Shown piece after piece: positions 52,791-62,161 of a stretch of 64,000 nucleotides of DNA. The translations under genes and the position numbers were made by a program. Below the pieces are notes generated by a model that saw nothing but the letters and a program-made list of their open reading frames with translations, had not been told where the DNA came from and did no database searches. Source of the stretch: Anoxypelagibacter sp902613655. GTDB lineage: Bacteria > Pseudomonadota > Alphaproteobacteria > Pelagibacterales > Pelagibacteraceae. Numbering within the stretch: the first letter of the stretch is position 1; each line of letters begins with the position of its first letter. The stretch is from the NCBI GenBank assembly GCA_902613655.1, contig CACMHR010000005.1, forward strand, positions 1 to 64,000. Reading direction: 5' to 3'.

Positions 52791-53246
52791 ATGGAAGATA
52801 TAGAAGATTTTAAGAAATCTATAGGAAAGAAATCTCGATTATTGGGTATTGACCCAGGTAAAAAAAGGGTTGGAATAGCTATATCAGATGAAAATAAACT
52901 GGTGTCAACACCATTAAAAACAATCATAAAAAAAAATAACACAAATGTGATAAATGATATTTTAGAAATAATAAAAGAAAACAACATCAAAGGAATCGTC
53001 GTAGGTAACCCAATAAATATGGATGGTTCAAAAGGTCCATCTTCTCAATCAGCGAAAGATTTTGCTAAAAATCTATCAAATAATATTTCAATACCCATCG
53101 TCATGTGGGATGAAAGATTATCAAGCCAAGGGGCATTCAATTTATCAAGTAATTTAGACATTAATACATCCAAAAAAGTTAAAAAATTGGACCAAAACTC
53201 TGCCTCATTTATATTACAAGGTGCGATTGATTATATTATCAGATAA
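52791..53246 (+). CDS. ruvX: Putative pre-16S rRNA nuclease / Holliday junction resolvase-like (YqgF/RuvX)
   Basis: RNase H-fold protein of 151 aa. LLGIDPGKKRVGIAISDE near residue 19 carries the first catalytic Asp; GIVVGNPINMDGSKGP and MWDERLSS follow, with a late Asp in KLDQNSASFILQ. Family work supports 16S 5'-end maturation. A promoter-like TTGTTT with TATAAC at 52779-52784 puts the transcript start almost at the ATG, suggesting a leaderless mRNA. Confidence 0.9.
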   Translation: MEDIEDFKKSIGKKSRLLGIDPGKKRVGIAISDENKLVSTPLKTIIKKNNTNVINDILEIIKENNIKGIVVGNPINMDGSKGPSSQSAKDFAKNLSNNISIPIVMWDERLSSQGAFNLSSNLDINTSKKVKKLDQNSASFILQGAIDYIIR

Positions 53247-53251
53247 ATAAC

Positions 53252-53280
53252 TTGCTAAGATAGCACAAAAGGCCTATAGA
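53252..53280 (+). promoter_or_regulatory. Candidate pyrB promoter
   Basis: TTGCTA (53252-53257), a 17-nt spacer and TATAGA (53275-53280). The predicted start near 53287 leaves only about 4 nt before the pyrB ATG at 53291. No attenuator or PyrR-type site is visible in the 44-nt gap. Confidence 0.45.
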
Positions 53281-53290
53281 GTTAATTTTA

Positions 53291-54235
53291 ATGGCTATTA
53301 TAAAAAAGTTTTCGGCTGTTAAAAAAATCCAAGAACATCTCTTAGGAATCCAAAATCTTTCTATCGAAGAAGCCAATCTCATATTAGATGAAGCAAAAAA
53401 TTTCATAAAATTAAATAGAAGTGCTTCTAAAAAAATGGATTTACTAAGAGGAAAAACACAAATAAATTTATTTTTTGAACCGTCAACTAGAACACAAAGT
53501 TCGTTTGAATTAGCTGGTAAAAGATTAGGTGCTGATGTGATGACAATGAATGTAGGAAATTCATCTTTAAAAAAAGGAGAAACTATATTGGATACCGCAA
53601 TGACTCTTAACGCCATGCATCCAGATATTATCGTAGTAAGACATCAGGAATCTGGTGCACCAAATCTATTATCTCAAAAAGTTAATTGTGCTGTAATAAA
53701 TGCTGGCGATGGATTAAGAGAGCACCCAACTCAAGCACTTTTAGATGCATTAACTATAAAAAACAGAAAAGGAAAAATTGAGGGACTTAAAATCGCAATC
53801 TGCGGCGACATACTTCATTCAAGAGTAGCAAGATCGAATATCTACTTATTAAATATGTTAGGTGCAGAAGTAAATATTATAGCTCCAAAAACTTTAATAC
53901 CTGACTCGATTACTAAACTTGGAGTAAAAAGTTTCACAAACATGAAAGAAGGTTTGAAATCTTGTGACATCGTAATGATGCTGAGATTACAGAATGAGAG
54001 AATGAGTGGATCATTTTTACCATCAAAAAGAGAGTATTATGAATATTTTGGACTAACACCAGATAAGTTAAAACTTGCAAAAAAAGATGCTTTAATAATG
54101 CATCCAGGACCAATGAATAGAGGTGTCGAAATAGACACAAAATTAGCTGATGATATTAATGTAAGTTTGGTAAAAGAACAGGTGGAATTAGGAGTTGCAG
54201 TAAGAATGGCATGCTTGAAACTATATTGTAAATAA
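53291..54235 (+). CDS. pyrB: Aspartate carbamoyltransferase catalytic subunit
   Basis: Makes carbamoyl aspartate in de novo pyrimidine synthesis. The 314-aa protein has the carbamoyl-phosphate loop FEPSTRTQSSFE, KKGET, VVRHQESGAP, NAGDGLREHPTQALLD, GDILHSRVARSN and MHPGPMNRGVE. No regulatory pyrI is present, as expected for class-A/B alphaproteobacterial enzymes that pair with PyrC-like proteins. It precedes pyrC by 2 nt. Confidence 0.96.
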   Translation: MAIIKKFSAVKKIQEHLLGIQNLSIEEANLILDEAKNFIKLNRSASKKMDLLRGKTQINLFFEPSTRTQSSFELAGKRLGADVMTMNVGNSSLKKGETILDTAMTLNAMHPDIIVVRHQESGAPNLLSQKVNCAVINAGDGLREHPTQALLDALTIKNRKGKIEGLKIAICGDILHSRVARSNIYLLNMLGAEVNIIAPKTLIPDSITKLGVKSFTNMKEGLKSCDIVMMLRLQNERMSGSFLPSKREYYEYFGLTPDKLKLAKKDALIMHPGPMNRGVEIDTKLADDINVSLVKEQVELGVAVRMACLKLYCK

Positions 54236-54237
54236 TA

Positions 54238-55524
54238 ATGAAAGAAAAATATTTTTTAAATGCAAGAATAATTGATCCCTCTCAAAATATAGATGAGATT
54301 GGTGGATTAATTGTTGGATCAGATGGTAAAATTAAATCAGTAGGTAAAAATGTTAAAAAGGATAATATTTCCTCAAAAGCTGATAAAATTGATTTGAAAG
54401 GAAAAGTTTTGATACCTGGAATTGTAGACATGAAAGTTTTTATTGGTGAACCTGGTTATGAATATAAGGAAAATTTTAGAAGTTTAAGTAGTGCTGCTTT
54501 ATCAGGTGGTGTAACCTCGGTAGTATCAATGCCGAATACAAGTCCAGTAATAGACAATGTCTCTATGGTTGATTTTATTCTAAGAAGAGGTAGGGATAAA
54601 GCTGGTATTAATATTTATCCATCAGCAACACTTACAAGAAATATGGATGGAAAATTAATGACAGAATTTGGTTTGTTATCAAAAAAAGGAATAGTTGGAT
54701 TTACAGATGCAACTAAGACTATTCAAAATCCTGAAATAATGTCTAGAATAATGAACTATGCTTCAGATCTTGATGTTTTAATAATGCAGCACCCTGAAGA
54801 TCAAGAACTCTCAAAGGGTAGATGTATTAGTGAAGGTGAGGTTTCTACAAGACTGGGCTTGCAGGGAATACATCATATTGCAGAAAAAATTATTATAGAG
54901 AGAGATTTGTCTCTATTAGAGGAGTATCCGTGTAGATATCATATATCCCAGCTATCATCGGCAAAATCAGTTGAGGTTATAAAAAAATACAAAAAAAATG
55001 GTCTTAAGTTTACTGCTGGAGTTTCAATAAATAATCTCTCTTTAAATGAAAATGATATTGGGGATTTTAAAACTTTTTTAAAAATTTCCCCTCCTTTAAG
55101 GAAAGAAAATGACAGAAAAGCATTAATTCAAGGTGTTAAGGATGGCATGATAGATGTAATAGTCTCTGATCATAAGCCTGAGGACGAGGAGAGTAAAAGG
55201 CTTCCATTTGCACAAGCTGCCGAAGGATCTATTGGGATTGAAACCCTTTTGTCTTTAGCTCTTGAACTATATCATAATGGATCTCTGCCTTTAAAAAAGA
55301 TAATAGAAACTATTACTTGTAACCCGGCAAAAATATTAAAAATCAATAAAGGGACACTAAAAAAAGGTTCTGATGCTGATTTGTGTATTTTTGACCTTGA
55401 TCAACCATGGAAAGTGGACGTTTCAAAGTTAAAATCAAAATCTAAAAATGCTGCTATAGAAAATAGAAAACTTCAAGGAAAAGTTTTAATGACTTACCTT
55501 AAGGGGGAAAGTGTTTTTAATTAA
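54238..55524 (+). CDS. pyrC: Dihydroorotase (type I) or dihydroorotase-like PyrC
   Basis: Amidohydrolase of 428 aa directly after pyrB. LIPGIVDMKVFIGEPGYEYKENFRS is where active dihydroorotases usually have the DxHxH metal motif. Here it reads DMKVFIGEPG, lacking both histidines, as in inactive PyrX-type partners of PyrB. SGGVTSVVSMPNT, CRYHISQLSSAKS, VSDHKPEDEE and the C-terminal NPAKIL are retained. It may therefore be a structural PyrX rather than the catalyst, in which case a separate active dihydroorotase is needed elsewhere. Confidence 0.82.
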   Translation: MKEKYFLNARIIDPSQNIDEIGGLIVGSDGKIKSVGKNVKKDNISSKADKIDLKGKVLIPGIVDMKVFIGEPGYEYKENFRSLSSAALSGGVTSVVSMPNTSPVIDNVSMVDFILRRGRDKAGINIYPSATLTRNMDGKLMTEFGLLSKKGIVGFTDATKTIQNPEIMSRIMNYASDLDVLIMQHPEDQELSKGRCISEGEVSTRLGLQGIHHIAEKIIIERDLSLLEEYPCRYHISQLSSAKSVEVIKKYKKNGLKFTAGVSINNLSLNENDIGDFKTFLKISPPLRKENDRKALIQGVKDGMIDVIVSDHKPEDEESKRLPFAQAAEGSIGIETLLSLALELYHNGSLPLKKIIETITCNPAKILKINKGTLKKGSDADLCIFDLDQPWKVDVSKLKSKSKNAAIENRKLQGKVLMTYLKGESVFN

Positions 55525-55526
55525 TT

Positions 55527-56108
55527 GTGTCTACTGAAGTTTTAATTGTATTCATATCGTCCTACGCACTAGGTTCAATTCCTTTTGGACTAATTTTAAC
55601 TAAAATTTTCATAAATAAAGATATAAGAAAAATTGGATCTAAAAATATAGGAGCTACAAATGTTTTGAGAACTGGTAGTAAATCTATTGCTATCTTAACT
55701 TTATTACTAGATATTTTAAAAGGTTGTGCAGCAGTATTAATTACTGAAGTTTATTTTCCAAATTTAATTTTTTTATCAGGTCTCGCAGCATTTCTTGGAC
55801 ATATATTTCCAGTTTGGTTAAAATTTAATGGAGGCAAAGGTGTTGCAACATATCTTGGTATACTACTTATTTTGTCACTTAAGCTTGGATTGATTTTTTG
55901 TTTGTCTTGGGTGCTTATAGCTTTTATAACTAAATATTCCTCTTTATCGTCTATCATTTCATCGTTAGTTATATTTATAATTTCATTTTCGGAGATTAAT
56001 TTTGAACTAAATTCATATTTATTTATTACCTTTGTCATTGTTTTATACACCCATAGACAGAATATAATTAGATTAAAAAATAAAGCTGAAGACAAAATTA
56101 AACTTTAA
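55527..56108 (+). CDS. plsY: Glycerol-3-phosphate acyltransferase PlsY
   Basis: Uses acyl-phosphate to make lysophosphatidate at the inner membrane. The 193-aa protein has about five helices and the family motifs GSIPFGLILTKIF, GSKNIGATNVLRTG and FNGGKGVATYLG. It probably starts with GTG at 55527, 2 nt after pyrC. Its glycerol-3-phosphate substrate is the product of GpsA. Confidence 0.93.
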   Translation: MSTEVLIVFISSYALGSIPFGLILTKIFINKDIRKIGSKNIGATNVLRTGSKSIAILTLLLDILKGCAAVLITEVYFPNLIFLSGLAAFLGHIFPVWLKFNGGKGVATYLGILLILSLKLGLIFCLSWVLIAFITKYSSLSSIISSLVIFIISFSEINFELNSYLFITFVIVLYTHRQNIIRLKNKAEDKIKL

Positions 56109-56172
56109 AATCAACACTTATTATACTTTAATTTGACAAAAGACTTTATTTTTGACACTAAGATTAATTATA

Positions 56173-58734
56173 ATGAATCTTGTCATAGTAGAAAGTCCTG
56201 CAAAAGCTAAAACCATAAATAAATATTTGGGTAAAGATTATAAAGTTTTGGCAAGCTATGGTCATGTCAGAGATCTACCTTCTAAAAATGGTTCTGTTGA
56301 TCCTGAAAATAATTTTAAAATGGAGTGGGAACTCGATACATTCTCAAAAAAATATGTAAAAGAAATCACTGATGCAGCAGCTGAGTCTGAAAAAATAATA
56401 TTAGCAACTGACCCCGATAGAGAGGGGGAGGCTATTGCCTGGCATGTTCGTGAAATACTCGAAAGTAAAAAACTTTTGAAAGGTAAAAAAGTTGAACGTG
56501 TTGTTTTTAATGAAATTACAAAAAAAGCAGTTACAAATGGAATTAATAATCCTCGGGAAATAGAGTCTCCGTTAGTTGATGCTTATATGGCTAGAAGAGC
56601 ATTAGATTATCTTGTTGGTTTTAATATATCGCCAATTTTATGGACAAAACTTCCAGGATCGAAATCTGCAGGAAGAGTACAATCAGTTGCTCTTAGATTG
56701 ATAACTGAAAGGGAGCATGAAATTGAACTTTTTAAACCAGAGGAGTTTTGGACAATTGCTAGCAACTTTCAATATGATGATAAACTTATTCAATCTAAAC
56801 TTTCTGTATTTAACGAAAAAAAAATAGAAAAATTTTCTTTTAAGAAAAAAATAGACTCAGAAAAAGCTTTAAATGCAATAAAAGATCAATCATATAAAAT
56901 AACTGATGTTTCCTCTAAAGTTTTTCGAAGAAATCCACTTGCACCATTTACAACATCAACACTACAACAAACAGCATCTGGTAAATATGGTTTTGGAGCT
57001 TCTAGAACTATGCAAATTGCGCAAAGACTTTATCAAGGGATAGATTTAGAAGGAGATACTATTGGTTTAATCACGTATATGAGAACAGATGGAACTAATA
57101 TTTCAAAAGACGCCATAACTGATTTTAGAAATTTTATAAATAAGGAACATGGCAAAGAATATCTTCCAGAAGTTCCGAATAATTACTCTGGAAAAAAAGC
57201 AAAGAATGCTCAGGAAGCACATGAAGCGATAAGACCCACGGATGTTAATAGAAAACCTTCTGATTTGAAAAAATATTTAAGCACAGATCAATCAAAACTT
57301 TATGAGTTAATCTGGAATAGAGCGGTATCTTCACAAATGAATCCAGCAGAATTTGATAGAAAAAGTATAACTATTGAGTCAGAAGATAAAAAAATTCATT
57401 TTAAAGCAAACGGTTCAACGATAAAATTTGAAGGATATTTAAAGGTATACAAATTTGAGGAAAAAGACGAAGATCTTAAAAATATTTTACCTGAAGTAAA
57501 AGTTGGTGATAAAGTCTCAATAAAAGAATTAATAGATGATCAACATTTTACTGATCCTCCACCAAGATATTCTGAAGCAAGTTTAGTTAAAAAAATGGAA
57601 GAATTAGGAATTGGACGGCCTTCAACATACGCAAGCATAATAACAGTTTTATCAACAAGAAATTATGTTGAATTGTTAAATAAGAGATTCCACCCAACTG
57701 ACCGAGGTAAATTATTATCTGCATTTCTTGAAAAATTATTCAGTAAATATGTGGATTATAATTTTACTGCAGATTTAGAAAATCAATTAGATGAAATTAC
57801 TAGTGGCAAAATTGATTGGGTCAAAGTTTTAGATGATTTTTGGAAAGATTTTTATTCAAACGTTGGGCACGTTAAAGAAAAAAGAACCAGGGAAGTTCTA
57901 GATTTACTGAATGAAAGTTTGGGTGACCTGGTTTTTGAAAGAGATGATAATGATATTATTGATAGGAAGTGTAAGCTTTGTAATACTGGCGAACTAAGTC
58001 TTAAAAACAGTTTTAGAGGTGGGGCATTTATAGGTTGTTCCAATTATCCAGAATGTAAGTTTACAAGGCCACTATCTAAATCAAAAGCATCGCAACAAGT
58101 CCATTTGGCAGAACCAAAATTAATTGGAAAAAATGATTTGGGTAAAGATATCTTTCTCAAAAATGGAAGATTTGGACCTTATTTGCAATTTGAGATTGAG
58201 CCTACTGAGTCAATTGAAAATAAAACAAAAAAATCTAAAAAGAAAAAAGAAAACGAAAACTTAAAAAATGTTTCAATACCAAAGGGTTTGCAAATTGAAA
58301 ATGTAGATTTAGAAAAAGCTAAGTATTTATGTTCTTTGCCAAAAATAATTGGTAGGCATCCTGAGTTGAATGACGATATAACCGTTAATGTTGGAAGGTT
58401 TGGTCCTTATTTAAAATGTTCAAATAAATCTGCAAGAATTGAAAGTGTTGATGAATTATTTACAATTGGTTTAAATAGGGCAATAACTTTAATTTCAGAG
58501 GCTAAACCAGGAAGAATGTCATCCTCAGAAATAAAAAACCTTGGTGAGCATCCTGAAGATAAAAAACCCATAAGAATAATGAAAGGTCAATACGGTCCAT
58601 ATATAAAGTACAGGTCTCTAAACGCTACAATTCCAGAAGATAAAGACCCCACTGAACTTACTATGGAGGAAGCTTTAATTTTAATTGAAAAGAGAAAAGA
58701 GTACGATAAAAATAAAAAAAAGAAAAAAAAATGA
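56173..58734 (+). CDS. topA: DNA topoisomerase I
   Basis: Type IA topoisomerase relaxing negative supercoils, 853 aa from the ATG at 56173 (MNLVIVESPAKAKTI); a TTG seven codons earlier is unlikely. The TOPRIM domain has ATDPDREGEAIAWH. The active-site tyrosine is Tyr302 in GLITYMRTDGTNIS. One zinc finger with four cysteines (CKLCNTGE to GCSNYPEC) follows near residues 600-630, then topoisomerase C-terminal repeats with GRFGPYL and GQYGPYIK. The tail is very lysine-rich. The preceding dprA usual here is absent. It overlaps ridA by 4 nt. Confidence 0.96.
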   Translation: MNLVIVESPAKAKTINKYLGKDYKVLASYGHVRDLPSKNGSVDPENNFKMEWELDTFSKKYVKEITDAAAESEKIILATDPDREGEAIAWHVREILESKKLLKGKKVERVVFNEITKKAVTNGINNPREIESPLVDAYMARRALDYLVGFNISPILWTKLPGSKSAGRVQSVALRLITEREHEIELFKPEEFWTIASNFQYDDKLIQSKLSVFNEKKIEKFSFKKKIDSEKALNAIKDQSYKITDVSSKVFRRNPLAPFTTSTLQQTASGKYGFGASRTMQIAQRLYQGIDLEGDTIGLITYMRTDGTNISKDAITDFRNFINKEHGKEYLPEVPNNYSGKKAKNAQEAHEAIRPTDVNRKPSDLKKYLSTDQSKLYELIWNRAVSSQMNPAEFDRKSITIESEDKKIHFKANGSTIKFEGYLKVYKFEEKDEDLKNILPEVKVGDKVSIKELIDDQHFTDPPPRYSEASLVKKMEELGIGRPSTYASIITVLSTRNYVELLNKRFHPTDRGKLLSAFLEKLFSKYVDYNFTADLENQLDEITSGKIDWVKVLDDFWKDFYSNVGHVKEKRTREVLDLLNESLGDLVFERDDNDIIDRKCKLCNTGELSLKNSFRGGAFIGCSNYPECKFTRPLSKSKASQQVHLAEPKLIGKNDLGKDIFLKNGRFGPYLQFEIEPTESIENKTKKSKKKKENENLKNVSIPKGLQIENVDLEKAKYLCSLPKIIGRHPELNDDITVNVGRFGPYLKCSNKSARIESVDELFTIGLNRAITLISEAKPGRMSSSEIKNLGEHPEDKKPIRIMKGQYGPYIKYRSLNATIPEDKDPTELTMEEALILIEKRKEYDKNKKKKKK

Positions 58735-59186
58735 GTGCTGAAAAAAATCTATCTCAACTTAATATTAATTTGCCAAAAGCCCCAGATCCTGTTGGTTCTT
58801 ATGTAGCTTCAAAAATTGTTGGAAACTTAATTTATATATCAGGTCAAGTGTCTTTCAATTCAAAAGGTGAGTTAACTAAAGGAAAAATTGGAAAAGAACT
58901 TAGTTTAGAACAGGGTCAAGATGCTGCAAAACTATGTGCTTTAAATATTTTAGCACAACTTAAAAAAAAGTGTGGCAGTTTAGATAAAGTTAAAGGATGT
59001 ATTAAACTTACTGGATACGTTAATTCTACAGATTCTTTTACAGACCAACCAAAAGTTTTAAATGGTGCATCTGATTTAATTTCAAAAATATTTGGGGATG
59101 GTGGTAAACATACTAGAGCTGCTATTAGTGTAAGTTCTTTACCTTTAGGTGCTGCAGTTGAGGTTGATGGAATATTTGAATTATAA
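58731..59186 (+). CDS. RidA/YjgF family protein
   Basis: A 151-aa trimeric enamine/imine deaminase family protein. LIYISGQVSFNSKGELTKGKIG is the typical N-terminal core and HTRAAISVSSLPLGAAVEVDGIFEL holds the substrate-binding arginine region and the final strand. Within the family it is of the longer subgroup, so 2-iminobutanoate deaminase activity is only probable. It replaces rnr after topA. Its 3' end overlaps ugd by 6 nt. Confidence 0.88.
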   Translation: MSAEKNLSQLNINLPKAPDPVGSYVASKIVGNLIYISGQVSFNSKGELTKGKIGKELSLEQGQDAAKLCALNILAQLKKKCGSLDKVKGCIKLTGYVNSTDSFTDQPKVLNGASDLISKIFGDGGKHTRAAISVSSLPLGAAVEVDGIFEL

Positions 59187-59228
59187 ATTTGATCTTCCAA
59201 CAGAATAATATTTAATATTCCTTTTTTT
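59169..59228 (+). terminator. Possible terminator after ridA
   Basis: GGAATATT (59169-59176) and AATATTCC (59214-59221) are perfect inverted repeats, followed by seven T residues (59222-59228). The loop of 37 nt is long, although it contains a smaller imperfect hairpin. The element lies across the convergent ends of ridA and ugd. It would act on plus-strand transcripts. Confidence 0.35.
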
Positions 59229-60488
59229 CAATTCAATAGGATTATATAAATTTCTCATATCGTAAATTTTAAAATTATTTTTTTTGACAATTTTTTTAAA
59301 ATCAATAGATTTAAATTCGTCCCACTCAGTGTTTATAATAATTAAATCTGCTCCTTGGCAGGCCTTATTTATTGAGCTAGCAAAATTTAGATTTTTCTTT
59401 TTACCAAATTCATTTTTTGGACCGGATGGATCATGGTAACTTACTTTTGCACCTTTTTTTAGCAAATAAGGTATTAAAACAAGGCTTGACGATTCCCTCA
59501 TATCATCAGTGTTTGCTTTAAAAGTTACTCCTAAAACAGCAATTTTTTTATTTTTAATTTTATTATTCATAATTTTTAATACCCTTTTTGTTAATAAAAT
59601 CTTTCTATTTTGATTAGATTTTATTACAGATTTCACAATTGAAAGATCTGACTTAAATTTATCAGCAATTGAAACTAAACCCTTCGTATCCTTTGGAAAA
59701 CAAGAGCCGCCATAAGCTGGGCCTGCTCTCAAAAATCTGCTTCCAATTCTTGCATCCGATCCCATTCCAACTGAAATATCTTCAATATTTATACCTGCTG
59801 TTTCACATAAATTTGCAATTTCATTTATAAATGTAATCTTGGTTGCTAAAAAAGCATTTGAAGCATATTTTATTAATTCTGCTCCTTTTCTTGATGTGCA
59901 AAAAAATTTTGCTCCTTTTTTAATAAGTGGTTCATATAAAAGTTCCATTTTTTTAAAGATTTTTTTATTGTTTGACCCAATAACAATTCTATCAGGATAT
60001 TTAAAGTCTCTAATAGCTTCACCTTCCCTTAAAAATTCAGGATTAGATACAACATCAAATAAAGACTTCTTTGCCTTTCGACTTATTATTTTTTCTATCT
60101 GATCACCAGTTGTGACTGGTACAGTTGATTTGGTAATAATAACTTTGTAACTTTTTATGTATTTTGATATTGATTTTGCGACATTAAATACTTGTGAAAG
60201 ATCGACTAAATTTGATCCTTTTTTTGTTGGCGTACCAACGCAAATAAAAATTAATTGAGAGTCTTTAACTGCTTTTTCTAAATCACTTGTGAAATCCAAT
60301 CTTTTTGCTTTAAAATTATTTCTTATTAAATCATCCAATCCAGGTTCATAAATTGGTGAAATGGCATTTTTTAATTTGTTTATTTTGTTTTGGTCTTTAT
60401 CTACACAGTAAACTTTGTTTCCAAGATCAGCGAAACAAGTTCCACTAACCAAGCCAACATAACCAGTTCCTATCATGCATATTTTCAT
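59181..60488 (-). CDS. ugd: UDP-glucose 6-dehydrogenase
   Basis: Oxidises UDP-glucose to UDP-glucuronate. The 435-aa protein has the Rossmann start MKICMIGTGYVGLVSGTCFA, VGTPTKKG, TKSTVPVTTG, NPEFLREGEAI, YASNAFLATKITFINEIA and the catalytic cysteine in AYGGSCFPKDTKGL. The C-terminal domain has AVLGVTFKANTDDMRESS. It lies 9 nt after galU, which supplies the substrate, so the pair is an operon for glycan precursor synthesis. Confidence 0.95.
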   Translation of the reverse strand: MKICMIGTGYVGLVSGTCFADLGNKVYCVDKDQNKINKLKNAISPIYEPGLDDLIRNNFKAKRLDFTSDLEKAVKDSQLIFICVGTPTKKGSNLVDLSQVFNVAKSISKYIKSYKVIITKSTVPVTTGDQIEKIISRKAKKSLFDVVSNPEFLREGEAIRDFKYPDRIVIGSNNKKIFKKMELLYEPLIKKGAKFFCTSRKGAELIKYASNAFLATKITFINEIANLCETAGINIEDISVGMGSDARIGSRFLRAGPAYGGSCFPKDTKGLVSIADKFKSDLSIVKSVIKSNQNRKILLTKRVLKIMNNKIKNKKIAVLGVTFKANTDDMRESSSLVLIPYLLKKGAKVSYHDPSGPKNEFGKKKNLNFASSINKACQGADLIIINTEWDEFKSIDFKKIVKKNNFKIYDMRNLYNPIELKKRNIKYYSVGRSNL

Positions 60489-60497
60489 ATTAATCTT

Positions 60498-61316
60498 TTA
60501 TAGATATTTTGAAATTATAAGTCCTGATTTAATAAATCCATCCAAAGTCCCACAATCAATATATTTTCCTTTAAATATATTTCCATAAAACTTTTCATCT
60601 TTTTTAACCAGAGTCTTAATCGCATCTGTAATATGGATCTCTCCACCTTTGCCTCTACCCTGCATTTTTAAAACAGAAAGTATTTTTCTAGGAAGGATAT
60701 ATCTTCCAATTATGGCATAATTTGATGGGGCTTCACTCAATTTGGGCTTTTCAATAACCTCGTTTATTAAAAAAGAATTTTTTGTTTTATTTTTAAATCC
60801 AAGAATACCCCATCTTGAAACTGTCCTTCTTTCTACCTTTCTAGTAGCTATAACAGAACCTTTGGTTTTTCTGTGCAAGGAAATCATCTCTTTAGAGCAA
60901 TTTTTTTTAACAATCAAATCGTCTGCTAAAAGCATTAGGAAATGAGTCCCTTTTAAATATTTTTTACATTGTAAAACTGCATGACCTGTTCCTTCAGGCT
61001 TATTTTGATATACAAATTTTATCATTTTTTGAAGCTTTTTTAATCTATTATAAACATTTTTTAAACGCTTATCATTTTTTTTCTTTTTTAATATTTTTTT
61101 ATAAAAATTATCATTAAAGAAATATTTTTTGATACTTGGTCTATTTTTTGGTACCACGAAAATAAATTGTTTTATACCTGCCTCTATACATTCTTCCATG
61201 ATATATTCTAAGTTTGGTTTGCCATTAATTGGTAGCAATTCTTTTGGAATTACGCTTGACAGTGGCAGTAATCTTGTACCTAATCCTGCTAAAGGAATGA
61301 TTGCTTGTGTAACCAT
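60498..61316 (-). CDS. galU: UTP-glucose-1-phosphate uridylyltransferase
   Basis: Makes UDP-glucose from UTP and glucose-1-phosphate. The 272-aa protein is slightly short for GalU (about 290-300). It has IPLAGLGTRLLPLSSVIPKELLPI, NKPEGTGHAVLQC, LLADDLIV (metal Asp), VIEKPKLSEAPSNYAIIGRYIL and GKYIDCGTLDGF. Together with ugd it provides UDP-glucuronate, probably for LPS or surface polysaccharide. Divergent from panC across 35 nt. Confidence 0.94.
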   Translation of the reverse strand: MVTQAIIPLAGLGTRLLPLSSVIPKELLPINGKPNLEYIMEECIEAGIKQFIFVVPKNRPSIKKYFFNDNFYKKILKKKKNDKRLKNVYNRLKKLQKMIKFVYQNKPEGTGHAVLQCKKYLKGTHFLMLLADDLIVKKNCSKEMISLHRKTKGSVIATRKVERRTVSRWGILGFKNKTKNSFLINEVIEKPKLSEAPSNYAIIGRYILPRKILSVLKMQGRGKGGEIHITDAIKTLVKKDEKFYGNIFKGKYIDCGTLDGFIKSGLIISKYL

Positions 61317-61351
61317 AAAAACCTTTTACAAGTTAAACGAATATTTTACAA

Positions 61352-62161
61352 ATGAAATTATTTACAAATAAAAAAAAATTGCTAGAAGAAATAGGAAAAA
61401 TCAACAATATCAGTTTTGTTCCTACGATGGGTTTTTTGCATAAAGGTCATGAGAGTATAATAAAAAAATCTGTTAAAGGATCAGGAAAAACCCTTGTAAG
61501 TATTTTTGTAAATCCGAAACAATTTAATAGTAGAAAAGATTTAAAAAGTTACCCTAGAAATACAAAAAATGATATTAAAATCTTAAAAAAACTTAAAGTC
61601 GATTATTTATATAAACCGTCCTATGCTGACATATATAAATTCAAAACAAAAAATAAAATATACTTAGACAAATTTGCTAAAGAGCTATGCGGTCAATTTA
61701 GAAAGGGTCATTTTAAAGGTGTAATTGACGTTGTTAACAGGCTTTTAGAGATAACAAATCCTAAAAGGATTTTGCTTGGTAATAAAGATTTTCAGCAACT
61801 CTATTTGATTAAAAAACATATAATAAAGAATAAAATTAAAACCCAAATTTTTCCATGTAAAACTATTAGAGATAAAAATTTTATAGCATATTCCTCAAGA
61901 TTAAAGAAGTTAAATCATAATGAAATAACTAAACTTATTAAGATTATAAAAGTTTTAAAAAAATATAAGAAAGATTTAATTTTAAAAAAACAAATATACA
62001 GTTTTCCTAAAATTAAAAAAAAAATTATTTCTATTGGTGCAAAAAATGTTGATTACATAAAACTTATCGATTTAAAAACTTTAAAGAAACCAAAAAAAAA
62101 TAAATTTAATTTATTTTATGCTTTTTATATTGGAAATGTAAGGTTGATTGATAATTTTTAA
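61352..62161 (+). CDS. panC: Pantothenate synthetase
   Basis: Joins pantoate and beta-alanine. The 269-aa protein has FVPTMGFLHKGHESII (HIGH-like), VSIFVNPKQFN, LCGQFRKGHFKGVIDVV, LGNKDFQQLYLI and YSSRLKKL. Lysine content is very high, matching the AT bias. The 3' end overlaps mgtE by 4 nt tail to tail. Pantothenate then enters CoA synthesis by CoaX. Confidence 0.93.
   Translation: MKLFTNKKKLLEEIGKINNISFVPTMGFLHKGHESIIKKSVKGSGKTLVSIFVNPKQFNSRKDLKSYPRNTKNDIKILKKLKVDYLYKPSYADIYKFKTKNKIYLDKFAKELCGQFRKGHFKGVIDVVNRLLEITNPKRILLGNKDFQQLYLIKKHIIKNKIKTQIFPCKTIRDKNFIAYSSRLKKLNHNEITKLIKIIKVLKKYKKDLILKKQIYSFPKIKKKIISIGAKNVDYIKLIDLKTLKKPKKNKFNLFYAFYIGNVRLIDNF

Noticed and set aside
56133..56174. Two TTGACA hexamers and a TATAAT before topA
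   Set aside because: Their spacing (20, 30 or 11 nt) does not make an acceptable promoter, and the TATAAT overlaps the start codon.
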